Source: Hoplostethus atlanticus
Lineage: Eukaryota; Chordata; Actinopteri; Trachichthyiformes; Trachichthyidae
Length of the DNA stretch: 64,000 nucleotides
Direction of reading: 5' to 3'
Assembly: GCA_034670405.1 (NCBI GenBank)
Contig: JAXDDX010000054.1
Span: 930,001 to 994,000, forward strand
Shown: piece after piece, positions 37,513 through 48,712 of the stretch
How the letters are laid out: every line of letters begins with the position of its first letter
How positions within the stretch are numbered: the first letter of the stretch is position 1
The notes under the pieces: model-generated
Database searches by the model: none
Seen by the model: the letters and a program-made list of their open reading frames with translations, nothing else
Told to the model about the DNA's origin: nothing
Program-made: the position numbers and the translations under genes

Positions 37513-38368
37513 ATTGGGTTACGCTGCCCTACACCTGACACGGGGCTGCCCTTGAACACCGGGCAGAAACCTTACGGGAGAGCTTTCTATCGGGCATGGT
37601 CGTGGAAAGCCCTAAATTTATGGCGCCCCGAGGGAGGACATTTCACGGATGGCTGACGGTCCTCTCAAAAGTTTTTGCACCTGTAAAGTTGCGCGTGGCT
37701 GCGAGGGGCCTGTCGTTTTCAACAGCCGTCAAACGAGGACGGTGGCGGAATGATCGGGATGAGCGCTTTTGTACTGTGCAGGGGTTTTGAAGGTGGTTTC
37801 GTGTGAATCTGGGGAAAGTCAAGAGTTAAGGCTATAGCAATGACACAGCCAATTTCTTTTACAGTAACTCGGCTGCTGCTGCCTTTTGTAGAATTTGCCG
37901 ACTCACCACCTTGGGCTTTTTTTTTTTTTTCCTGTCAGAGCGACTTGTTTCGATGTCAGACGGCTAATTTCACGCCGTGGCAAATCGCAGCGTTTGGTAT
38001 CGGTCATTGTTCACACTACATTACCGTGATGTGGGTGCGTTATACGCAAATGTCACGAATAGCACGGTGACCTCACTGGGTTTTGGTATGTGGAGCGTAT
38101 TTATGTTGTCTATAACTCAGAGCTATTTTTGCGATATCCTGATCCTTTCTGCGCGAACTTCACCGGTAACCGGACTCTGCCAAAGCGCCTCGGGTTTAAA
38201 ACTGCCTTTCTATGTATATATCTGTTGCCATGTCATCTCCCAAGTAGATTTGCTCATACACGGGTCCAAATATAGTTAATTGCCAAATGGGCTCATGGGG
38301 CTGTAATAAAGTTAGTGGATATTGATACTTCATAGCCTTATTTGCTGATGTGATGTGATTGGTACCAG

Positions 38369-38401
38369 GCCAGCATCCCTTTCTAATCTAGGGATGCTGG
38401 C
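38369..38401. repeat. Perfect 12-bp inverted repeat with 9-base loop
   Basis: GCCAGCATCCCT and AGGGATGCTGGC pair perfectly around TTCTAATCT. A G-T wobble could add one more pair at the base. The stem is too short for a microRNA precursor. The flanks are AT-rich unique sequence. Confidence 0.85.
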
Positions 38402-38939
38402 TGTGAATGAGTATGTGAGGAGTTTTAAGGAATGCATGATTTTAAAACTGCCTTAGCAGCAAAGGAGATTTATAGACTGGTATTCTTCTATAAATACAAC
38501 GGTGGAGGGGGGTCATCCGCCCCGACTAAATATAAACAAGGCCTGTCTGCGCGGTGTTATCTATAACCGCGTGATGCAACGCCCCGAAACCCCTCTGAAA
38601 TAAGTTCCTAAAATATACATGAAAAGGGAGACGGGAACGTATACAAGCTCTTCGGTGTACGCCGGTTTTGAAGACGCTCACGCAGCCTTCACCTGTCATC
38701 TCAAAAATACCCCAAGGAAGAAAGAGTGAAAGACAAAGGGAAAGAAAGCTGATGCTATGAATGGCGTTTTCATCATCGCTAGCGTCTGGTATCAGAAACG
38801 TCTGATGAAACAATGACAAAGTATTAAAAAAAAACATGTTTTCCCACCTTAGACACTGGAAGGTTTGAGCGAGGCGGGACGAGTAAATGCTGCAACTCAC
38901 ATTAACATCTAATAGTGGCTCATTTCTTTTCCCCACACA

Positions 38940-39260
38940 AGAGCTCTTTATTCCCCCGGGCTACCATTTGCTTTGCAAAATGCATGCATGAAATTCTTGA
39001 GACCGGGCCTCCCCACGAGAGTCTAAATAATAGATTAAGCAACACAGCATCCAGCCTCGCGCTATAACTTCAGCCCCGACTGTCTGGCCTCATTAGCGAG
39101 GGAAGTGTAAAAGATAGCCAGCTGCTAGCCCAGGTGACGGCACTCCCGCTCTGGCCTTTGGCAGCGGTGGCCCACCCTTAAGAGAATATACGGCGTCTCT
39201 CTCCTGCGCCATTCATCTTGTAATCCGCCTTAAAGCTGCTAAGCTTCCCTTTGGTTGGAA
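38940..39260. promoter_or_regulatory. Enhancer-like unique block
   Basis: Begins with GCATGCATGAAATTC and AATAATAGATTAAGC, then CTCATTAGCGAGGG and CCCAGGTGACGGC, and ends before AGTAAGATAGAGAG. No simple repeats and no ORF. Regulatory role inferred from motif density. Confidence 0.25.
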
Positions 39261-40293
39261 GTGAACGGAGACCAACAGTAAGTAAGATAGAGAGACAGAA
39301 CGATAAAAAGGGTAGAAGGTCCAGTGTCTATGAGAATCTGTATAGAGAGGGGGGAGGTTCGTCTGCGAGGGGTGATAGAGGGAGAGGCAGTTGGTTTGGT
39401 CCGTCTGGTCAGAACCAGAGGTGACCTAAGCCATTTTCATCTACTGAATATCCCCCTTTCCCCCTCCCTCTGCCCCTCCCTCCATCCCTCTTTCACTCTC
39501 TTCTGCGTAGCTCTAGCTCTCTTGCCCTCTCTCTCTGTGTCCCCTTCCAAATGGCAGTCATTATACCGGACATGAAAAGTCATTTTAGTTCCGCCTGGCT
39601 TCTTCAAAGCAGCTAGCTATAATTGCAGATTGAGGGGGGGGGAGAATGGAGGGGGGGAGAACGGGGCGGAGGGGGAGACCCAGAATTTAAACATTGACTC
39701 CTAACCTCGCAACGATGGAATTTCAATCCAAGAAAGGAAGGAAAAAGGAATGGTAACGAAGCAATATTTACACAGGGGCCGGCCTGTTGACAAGTTTCCT
39801 GCCTCGTCCCCCGTTTCTCACTTTGCCTCGCGTGACATCCGTTCGTCTCCGCGTGGCCGTACGGGGGTTGCCAGACACCGTGAGCGGATTTGGCTGTATC
39901 GGATCCCACTGCGGCACGTGCCACTTCCAAGAATTACAGAGCAAATTGGGGAGACATTTCCAAATTATGAAAAATCCATCCGCTATTAAATGCACTCCTC
40001 AGTCGTGAAATTGCTATGTGCCAATGTCACTGCACTTTTTAAATGGAGCTTGCTCCTGGTGGCCAATTTTAGTCTGAGAAAACGCAAACGGACAACAAAT
40101 CACCTTTTGTTCTTCATTTCTAATTCTGACGCAAAATAGCTTTCATTTTGGGTTAATTGATTATTACAAGTGATTTTCTGTAGCGCTGCCACGGCAACAA
40201 ACTCATTTTTTTCATTAGAGATGTGGATTGGCCGTCCCATGATAGACTCCAGTGTCTATCTTTTGTAACTTTAGGTCTATCATCTGTTTCTGC

Positions 40294-40317
40294 GTGTGTG
40301 TGTGTGTGTGTGTGTGT
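40294..40317 (+). repeat. (GT)12 microsatellite
   Basis: Perfect GT run. Other GT runs of 14-22 bases are at 3607-3620, 5535-5553, 11173-11192, 28133-28149, 46374-46395 and 56418-56434. A CA run of 22 bases is at 11771-11792. Confidence 0.9.
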
Positions 40318-42213
40318 TTACAGTCCCTGAGGGTCATATATGGGTTGCACTTTCCCAGTTTACAAGCTAGCCACCGGTCTCGCCTGAGCGCCGCTCCCTT
40401 GCACTTATCTGTTGCACCCTTCTTTTTTTCCGCACAGCGGGGTAGCGTAATTGTTCTTGGAAAGAGCCTATCAACCAAATACTCCATTTTTGACTTTTTG
40501 CCACAAAGACCTTTATCGTAACACCCCATTTTTGCCTGGCTCCGGGGCTCTAACTGCAGAGTGCCTCCGAACAAAGGTGTTTCAGCTAAGTCATTCCCTT
40601 TTGATGGAGGATGGGTGGAGGCGGGGGGGGGGTGAGTAGGGGAAGTGGATAGATAGAGAATATAGACTGGAAAATATGTCTTCTGTATGAGATCCTCCCC
40701 GCCATCCACCCCATTTCCACCCGAAACCACACCAGCCTCTCTCTCTCACGAGCAGAAACAAATTTTAAAACTGTCATACTTTAATTGAAATTCCATCACT
40801 TGTGTGGCTGCTATTGTGGAATAATTTGATAAAGCTGTGTGACATGAATGCACAGAGCCGCCCGCCACTTCCATTTCTTCTCCCTGGCTTTTATTTCCTC
40901 ATTCCATCGGTTATTCAAATGAACCTCGGGGTGGATTTCCGCTCTCGGGCCTCCCAAAAAATTAAGATAAGGGGGAAATGAGACAATGGGGAAGGGCATA
41001 AAAAAAGAAATGATGTGTTGGTTTGCAACACAATCAGAATGAAAGCCCTTTAAAAAATATCACCTTTTTTATGCCCGCTCATTCCCTGCAACAATTGAAA
41101 CCACAATATCTCCCTTTACCTTTCTTCCACTTGGTCCTATAGCTCTTTCTAAACTGGGGGGGTTAAGATCCAAAATGGAGGTCAAGGGCAGAATTCCATC
41201 CCTCTTCCAGTGCTACTGACCCCGATCCAAATCCATACCAACGCACTCCCTCCCCCTCTGTCTCCCTCACAACTGGCTACAGGCATTCGGCGTCCATCAT
41301 ACCTACTGAAACCCAATCTGCAAGCAAAGGACAGCTGCGGAGGCAAAGCAGTCATGGCATACCCTCCCTCCCTCCCCCTTTTTTGACACATCGGTGCTCC
41401 CCCCCCTATACACTTAGCCTGGAGGCTCTTCCTCTGCTGGGCTGACATGCAGCGCTAAATGTGTACACAAGTATGTCGATCCGTGTTGGAAGTGCTTCGT
41501 CGTTTAGAAGACGGACAGATAAATATTACTGAATGAAATCAGAACGAAAAAGGGGGGAAAAAAAAAAAGGAGGAAGGCGGGGATTTTTTTCTTTATTTCT
41601 TCCTTTTGATGCGATGTATCTCCGACAGAGACGGACAGAGACGGCTATATGAAGGGACAGGCGAGGAGAGAAAACAAGAGTAAAGAACAAGGAGAAAAAA
41701 AAGAGAATAAGAGTAAACATGAGAGAGCGCGAGCTCGGGATATCACCCCGCGCACCCTCCCACTGCCAAATAATATTTATGGCTCAGCTTTCTGCCCTGA
41801 CAGGGTGATGGACAGTAGAGGTGATTTTTGCCTGGGCGTGAAAATAGGCTTCTTATTACTCCAACCCAGTGGTAACTTGAATATCAATAAAAAAAACTGC
41901 TAGCGCTCCCCTATGTGTAAAACCAATGCCCCGTAGCGGTGGTTTTTATCAAGCAACCCACCCTTGACGCTAGTTATGCAGTACTAGAGGTTACGGGAGG
42001 AAATGCTTGCCAAGTAAATAAGTGAGTGAAGCGATTGGACGAGGGGGGGGGAAACACACAGCGGGACCGGGGCCAAAGTGAACCAAGGGTAAAGTCATGA
42101 TCACTTCATTATGTTGCGGTGCAGCTCAGTGTTCTGCAAAATCAAACTGCTTTCTCATTTGTCACAATGCATCAGGCTGGCCTCTGCGAAGTGGGTCTGT
42201 AGTCGGCGGGAGT

Positions 42214-42232
42214 CCCCCCCCCCCCCCCCCCC
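42214..42232 (+). repeat. Poly-C run, 19 bases
   Basis: Perfect C run, just left of the doubled CGCTAGCG palindrome. Confidence 0.88.
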
Positions 42233-42243
42233 TTGACACACAT

Positions 42244-42264
42244 CGCTAGCGTGTAGCGCTAGCG
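42244..42264. repeat. Doubled CGCTAGCG palindrome
   Basis: The self-complementary word CGCTAGCG occurs at 42244-42251 and 42257-42264, five bases apart. The two copies can also pair with each other. Confidence 0.8.
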
Positions 42265-45200
42265 TGCGCAAGAAAGTTACAATGTACAGCACCCCAGATA
42301 GGACATTCTTCGTCAACGTATCCAAAACTCCCCCTCTTCATCTCGCTCCCCTTCTTATCCTCCTGCCTTCTCACCCATACGTAGCACCACTGCCATGTTT
42401 TGGTTTTTTTTTGTTTGTTTTTTCCTCCCAATATGACCTCTACCAGTCAACCTTCCCCTTGCATCCGCCAACCGCCCACCCTGCCTGCCAGCCAGCCAGC
42501 CTTCCAGTCAGTGGGCAGTTGTTGAGGCCCCGCTGTTGGCACAAAATAAGCTAGAATACACCCACTGGATTATAGAGGGAAGGCAGTTGGGGGGGGGGTG
42601 TGATTGCTAACAGACCTATTGGCACTCCATCTCCAGTTCCAACGCCACGGCGCCCGATAATTGCGGCCCCTGTGTTTACGTATCCGTTTTTGTAATGTAA
42701 GTGTTGATTTCTCATTCCGCACTCGTAATAGGGGCCCTGGCCTTGGCATTCCTGAAGCAGTGCTCACACGCACACACACATACATACGCACACACACACA
42801 CACACGGATAGCAAACTCTCTTTTCCTACTCTTGAAAACAGTACGGTGAGTCAGAGCTACTTGGATGTGGTCAGACAATGGCACTGTGAGACGCAAGCCC
42901 ACTTGTTTGCAAGAGTGCTTGGTTTTTGTGCCACGGAGGGACTTGAATAAGGAACTACTCGAAGCTCCCACAGCCCTTCAACGCGTCTCATGTACGTTAG
43001 CTGGGGTACTGTCAATGAGCTTTAAGTCTACGAGTTAAACATTTCACCCACTTGTGCACCAGAGCTGAACGATGACGCAGCCCAGCCAGGTGAGTGCACC
43101 AATTAAAAATAATAGCCTACTAATAAAAACGACGTCTGAATTCTTTTTTTTAACGTTATTTCCTGAAAAATACCCCACAGGCTCGGCCCTTCCAGGAACT
43201 GTCAGAAACGCGGGATATGACTTCAGAATGTGCTTCAGGGCACCGGGAAAGAAAAAAAGGTAGAAAAAAAATGTCCAACGTCCTTTTAAAGGCAACATCT
43301 TAAACCCCTTAAATGATTTGTCAAACGAAATGGCTTGCATGTCATGAGCTGTTTGAGTCCTTCACACACACACACACACGGGTAGATGACAGAAAAGCTT
43401 GAGTCGTTTCCCTGTAATATTTTATTCCCTTTTTTTTTGAGAGCTACAGCGAGACTCTTCACAATGATGTTTTGGAGGCTTCAAAAACGCCAGTAAGCCC
43501 GAGGATGATGGTTTGAGAAAAGACGGCCACTTCAGCACCGCTTTAAAGAGCAGGGGGGCTTCCTTGCTCCCCCACACCCACCCCCTCAGCTTCTTTGGAC
43601 AGCAGCACTTAAACCGTGCACCGCGGTAGTGCGCACATTCATTCCGTCTCCTCTTTTTTTGAGTGCCGCTGTCGCAACAGCAAAATTGGAAATCGAACGA
43701 GCGGTGACAGCGTTAATTGCGCCGTGTCAAAATTGGAGGGCGAGTGCTAATTGTTTGAGCTGGGAACTGTAAAACATGTAAGACAGTGGAGGTGCTGGGG
43801 TGTGCTCTCTGGGAGTGCTTACTGGCTGCGAACCGAGGGAATTGCTTGAGCAAACACACACGCGCACAGATTTGCAATGCACGCACACACACACACACAC
43901 ACACTTACTGGCCATTTTGAACACCTCACTACTCCACCCTCAATCACTGCCTTTTCATTTGGCGCAGGCAGCAACATATTACGCCGCATACTGTAAGAGA
44001 CGGCCTTTTTTTGAAAACAGTCCACAAATGCTGTGACAGACACTTTGGAGAAACAGTGCATGCACGCAAAATGCTCAGATCGGCACAATGCTCAATTGTC
44101 CATGCAATAACAACACCATGCTACACTGTACTGTGCATTGCAGATCACAAATTCTGTTATTTCCAACATTTTGATTGACTGAATAACCAAAGATGTGAGC
44201 TTTATAAGACTTTTTAAAATAACTGGCATGTTGTTACATAGTCCTAGGCGGAAGTGAGCTTTTTCAGTCAAAAGAGAGGAGGAAGGTGTCTTGTTGTGGT
44301 ACCTAAACTCCCTTCTCCCATGGCTTGTGGCCCCTCTCAGTACTGCATTCCACCGACTGGCTGGAGAGAATGAGTCCCCTAGTGGCCCAACTGGCACACT
44401 GAGCACAGGTGGTGTACAACAGCTCTACTGGAAATGAAGGTTCACTTTCACCTGATTGACTGACTGACAGACCCCTTTTTGGTGCTTTTTTTTTTTTTAA
44501 TACGCGCGCGGCTCTTTGGAAAGCACAGCCAACTTCAAGCCCCCGCGAGCAACTACAACGTGTTACAAAAATAAGAACGGATAAAGACGAGGTCCTCTGG
44601 GGGAGATGCAGGAATGCACTTTGAATTCCTCGCAGTGGACCCCGCTCGATGCCACAACTTTTGAAACCGTGTACTAAATGAACCCAATGCAATTATACGA
44701 CTGTACCACCGCTTCAAACCGGGCTTAAAATCAAATCACCGGGGGAAAAACTAATGACTACCGAGGACAGATATCCAAAATCTTTACAATTATTTCCACA
44801 GACGGTCAGCAAAATATTTATTATTATATAATTTGGTCCTAGTTCAATGAAAACAGAACTAATGCCTGACTTTGCGTCTCCAAACCTCCAAACCAAATAG
44901 CATGACCGGAAAAGAAATTACAACTCCTGCACAATCACACGTATATAACTAACTGGATCATGTTCAAAATAAATAAAGGAACAAATAGATGATCTATAAA
45001 GCAATTTACACCGATGGCGTCTGTCATAATATTGCACTGCACGGGCTATCTTTTCAAGGTTGCGCGCGCTCATAATAATAAATGCACTAGGCAATAATTC
45101 ACTCACCGAATCAATAAAATTGTCATATCTCTAAACACACTGGTCAGCCTGTATAACCCTTTCATCAGAATAAATCCAATATATGTTTGCTCAGCGGGTT

Positions 45201-45321
45201 ATAACATTAGCAACTTGTCATAAGCCTCTATGCACACCTGAAATCACTGCGGCAGCGACTTTCTCTCGTGCCTGTCACAACGTTAAAACTCACATGCCCG
45301 TTAAGTGCCTTTAAATCTTAC

Positions 45322-45950
45322 CTTATCACCATTTTGCGTTCAATTTTTTTGTTTTGTGTTTTTTGTTGTTGTCTCTCTCCTGTTGTCAAAGAGCAGTCGA
45401 GAGTTATTACATCCAGAAAATGACAGTCGAGTCCCGGCGTTGGAGAGTGAATCAAAAAATAAAAATAAAAAAACAAATCCGTCCGCACGTCTACGCTTCT
45501 CCTTCTTCCCGTCTTTTCGCTCTTATTTCGACTCTTTCCTCGAGTTGTCCCTCACTAGCGGATAAACGATCTTCGGGGCGAGAGGACGGGAGGGGAAAAA
45601 AAAACATGCACGTGAAGCTGTGCACTGTATTAATATATTCTCCCGTTTGGGTCTGTCTGTGTCGTGCTCGTTAGGTCTTCGTTGAATTGAACGTGGCGAG
45701 ACTGTGGTTGTGTTTGTAGTGTGCGGTGTGGCAGGGACACACATCCCCTTTCTCTCGCCCTCCCTCCCTACCTCAATACCTCTCTCTCTCTCTCTCTTTC
45801 TTTCTCTCTCTCTCACGCGCACACTCTCTCTCTCCCGTTTCTGCTCCTCAGCCTCGGGCCAAGGGTTTTAGTCCGTGTCCGGATCTCAGGAAAGAGAGAG
45901 ATATAGAGAGAGAAAAAAGAAAGGGAGAGAGGTGGGCTGTGTGTGTGAGA
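45322..45950 (-). other. Possible alternative first exon (5' UTR) on the minus strand; 5' edge approximate
   Basis: The right-hand limit is only a guess, set just below the CRE at 45966-45973. The left edge is a good donor, GATAAG|GTAAGA (GT at 45321-45320). Between them the minus strand is purine-rich, has a higher density of CpG than its surroundings (for example at 45480-45600), and has no long ORF. One ATG with a favourable context (AAAATGG) sits 11 bases before the donor. If joined to the exon at 10941 it would end after five codons, a minimal upstream ORF. Inference only: promoter-proximal layout with CRE, GA-rich leader and donor. RNA data would decide. Confidence 0.22.
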
Positions 45951-46030
45951 GGGGGGGGGGGGGGGTGACGTCACTCAGTGAGATCCTTCTCTCTCTCTCT
46001 CTCCCTCTCCCTCTCTCTCTCTCTCCAACA
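45770..46030. repeat. Alternating TC, GA and TC tracts around the CRE
   Basis: In order on the plus strand: a TC-rich run (45779-45838), a GA-rich run (45888-45930), a G run (45951-45965), the CRE, and a second TC-rich run (45987-46025). The GA run is complementary to both TC runs, so the region could fold into alternative long hairpins when single-stranded. The CRE lies in the short mixed-sequence gap between them. Confidence 0.7.
45966..45973. promoter_or_regulatory. Perfect cAMP response element (TGACGTCA)
   Basis: The full palindromic CREB/ATF site TGACGTCA is followed by CTCAGTGA, giving a second small dyad (TCACTCAGTGA, 45971-45981). A run of 14 or more G lies immediately to its left and a (TC)n tract to its right. 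Full-length CRE sites close to GA-rich leaders are a known feature of activity-regulated neuronal promoters. Whether this one drives transcription is inferred from its position about 650 bp from the donor at 45321. Confidence 0.35.
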
Positions 46031-46857
46031 CTCCTGGATCAACTTTCCCTGGACTCCACTACAGGAATGTGCACTTGGACATGACTATTTTAGAGAGGGA
46101 GATTTATGTTGAAGAAGGGTGTGTGTGTGTGGGGGAGAGAGAGAGGGGGGGGGGGGGCACAAATAGACTTGCCTGTGCCTATGTGAGAGACAGTGTGTGT
46201 ATGTGCATTTTGAGATAATGAGCTATATTAATCCTATAATAAAAGACATTACACTGGAGGAGGATAGTATACAAATACAATAATAACTATAATAATCATG
46301 ACTTTTATTTCTACACTTTGCTTGAGATGAATTAAAATGTAAGCAATGAAAAAAGATGTGACTAAATAAAGTTTGTGTGTGTGTGTGTGTGTGTGGGAGG
46401 GGATAAAAAAAAAAAATGCCATCAAGTACAATAAGCTCACTATAAACTCATTGAGTGCTGCAGACGCTACGAGTCCCTACAGGAATATGATTTTTCTTTG
46501 ATGGGTTTTGTTTGATTTTGTCAAAAGCAAACAACCGCAGGTCGGCCCCTATAAAGGAGGCCAGCTTGAGCAGTAACTTCCGTAAACTGCTTCATGCTTG
46601 TCAACGTACGACATAATCATCCCACATTTCCCGCGTCAACTCAAAGTCAAAGGAGTGATTCATCGGAGTAGCGTCTCGGAAGATCGCCGCGCGGCCATAA
46701 TGTTGCCTCTTTTACGCGCCACGCCGTATCATAATACAGTGCGTGACCTCTGGAAAAAGCAACAGCGGCCCGCGGCGACAGATGAGTGTGAACAATCGTG
46801 TTTTGAGAAAGGGTTTTTTTCGTGGCAGCGACCCAAAGCTTGTGATGAACAACCCAG

Positions 46858-46875
46858 CCCCCCCCCCCCCCCCCC
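46858..46875 (+). repeat. Poly-C run, 18 bases
   Basis: Perfect C run followed by GCCGCCAGAG. It explains the poly-Pro and poly-Gly frames here. Confidence 0.88.
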
Positions 46876-46961
46876 GCCGCCAGAGACACGAGCGCCATAG
46901 CATCCCAACAATAGTGCCCTGAGAGACGGAGCGCCGCCATCAGCAGATCTGTTTTCCTCAC

Positions 46962-47039
46962 CTGCACTCCAAACATGTCACGCACCTGATTGAGTAACTG
47001 CGATGGTGATTTATACCCGCGAATTATATCGAGTTCCAT
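46962..47039 (-). other. Possible cryptic first exon: 26-codon ORF ending at a splice donor
   Basis: On the minus strand a TATAAAT box (47080-47086) lies just over 40 bases before an ATG in strong context (AAAATGG, 47039). An in-frame TAA precedes the ATG. The frame runs exactly 26 codons (Met-Glu-Leu-Asp-Ile-Ile-Arg and so on) to GTGCAG|GTGAGG, giving a phase 0 exon end. The peptide is not low complexity but matches no family I recognise. Joined to the exon at 10941 it would stop after about 18 more codons, so it would not extend the signal-peptide protein. The arrangement may be chance. Confidence 0.13.
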
Positions 47040-47504
47040 TTTCCGAGGGGGAGAATTTGATACGATACGCCGCGTGTAGATTTATAAGCCAGAAGAAAGT
47101 GTTGGTTTGGTAACAATGAACAATGGAGCAACTTGAAGAAAATTACTGTTTGCTGAACTATTGCCCTTGACTGCTGGCTATGAGAAAGCATTGTGGGAGT
47201 GACAGCCAGTTGTGTCTACAGCAGTAACATAGCATCTTGGATTTTTCTGATTGCGTGACTCACCACCAAAGCAATTATATGGAAAATATTATTGTTATTT
47301 CTCAGGAATATGGGCTGAAGGTTGAAACATTATTTTGGCTATGATGAAGCTACGCCGTTCCTAACATACCCAAACATCAAATATTATGAAACTATTTTTA
47401 AATGACACTCCTGATAAGAAAGTGAGCTAAGGCACAAGTTAGTCCTTCACCTGAGGCCTACTGACATGCTTTAAATCCCCCCCCATAGTCATCCGGGGCA
47501 TGCC

Positions 47505-47527
47505 TTTTTTTTTTTTTTTTTTTTTTT
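47505..47527 (+). repeat. Poly-T run, 23 bases
   Basis: Perfect T run after CCGGGGCATGCC, followed by AAATCAATCG. No retroposon body is recognised on either side. Confidence 0.85.
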
Positions 47528-48694
47528 AAATCAATCGACTGTGTTCATGCTCTTTGACTATAATTGGATGATACGAGTTATTAGATTTACAATTCTTGCT
47601 CAGCGTCTAACCTTGCGCTTCCGTATTCTTGGCAGCGTCTAAGGTGGCGATACGGCAGCACTTGTTGATAAATGGGGGCAAGGGGTGGGATTCATCAACG
47701 GCGTGCCTTTTGCCGGCCTATCAACGGCTGAACTTTGCCGCCCTGACGCGACGCGGGAGTCTATAAACTAATTGTCCTTCGATGAGAAGGATCCAAGAGG
47801 GGAGAAAACCCGAGCGCTTGGCGGAGGTACAATATCGCCACGTGTTGGAAGTTTGCTCGTTGATACTCGTGACAGAAGGAGGTGCCATGTACAAATCAGG
47901 TTTCTAACAGTGTGTTACTACGACGTGGGCCAACAGTGTGTTGATGCACCGCCTTGGTTGTGTTTACATCCATGCATGAGGTGTAAAGAAACCCCGCCCA
48001 CTGAGGGGTCATGCTACAGTAAACCTGTGGGGACTACTGACTGGACAAAACTGATAGCTTTGACCACTGTGATTCGTCGAAATTGCTGCATCTGACGCTT
48101 GAAACTGGACCATAGTAGTGGGCCAGCCTCATAACTGATCACCACAAGTTCATTTGATTGGCCTATTTAATGGAGAATGTCAATACCTCCTTTTTGGTAT
48201 GGGGGGAAATCTGTGCCAAACGTTTTTTTTGCTTAGTTTGACTCATGCAAGGTCGCCCTATTGTTTTCGTTACACCGTACATGCCCAGTCCATGACAGCC
48301 ACTGTGCGAGTATTTGCAGAGTTCTCATGCTTGAACGGCGCTCTCTCTTTCCCCCCCACCCCCCCCCCCAGCAGTCTCTTTAAGCAGTGGCCTCCCCGAC
48401 TAGACGATGCCAGTTACTGTATGCAGCGAATCAATTTATAGATTCGGGGCGAGATCTCTCTTTTTACGGGGTGCAGTGTTTATCTCAGTGGGGATAAAAC
48501 TACCTCTTAAAGTCGTGTGTCAGTCTGAAACTGTCTAGTGCTAAAAAAAAAAAAGAGCGTCAACAACAGGTAGAAAATCAATCACCTTGTTCCTCAAGTT
48601 GCAGTGGAAGAGGTTTTCTTTAAAGGAGGTTTGTCAGATGAATTTACACTAAGGACTAGACTAAGTGGATTTTATTGCTCAATAGGTCCGTTCT

Positions 48695-48712
48695 ATTGTA
48701 ACGCATTACAAT
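48695..48712. repeat. Palindrome ATTGTAA-CGCA-TTACAAT
   Basis: Perfect 7-bp arms around CGCA. The GTAACGCATTAC core is seen in dispersed fish repeats, so this could be the tip of a decayed element, but no ends are visible. Confidence 0.6.

Larger units (their letters stand above)
37513..45321. other. Non-coding stretch between the G-quadruplex and the candidate alternative exon
   Basis: Holds the hairpin at 38369, the block at 38940-39260, CT-rich 39440-39550, G-rich 39630-39680, the C run at 42214, and CA runs at 42785-42805, 43362-43379 and 43885-43904. 44690-45300 is AT-rich unique sequence. A weak plus-strand exon-like segment at 43064-43090 was rejected. No gene seen. Confidence 0.55.

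Noticed and set aside
40215-40730. 171-codon minus-strand ORF with His-Thr repeats
   Set aside because: The repeats are the GT microsatellite read in frame; the rest has no similarity to a known family.
43064-43090. Plus-strand mini-exon with ATG and CAG|GTGAGT donor
   Set aside because: The donor is good but the acceptor lacks a proper pyrimidine tract and branch point, and the orientation opposes the candidate gene.
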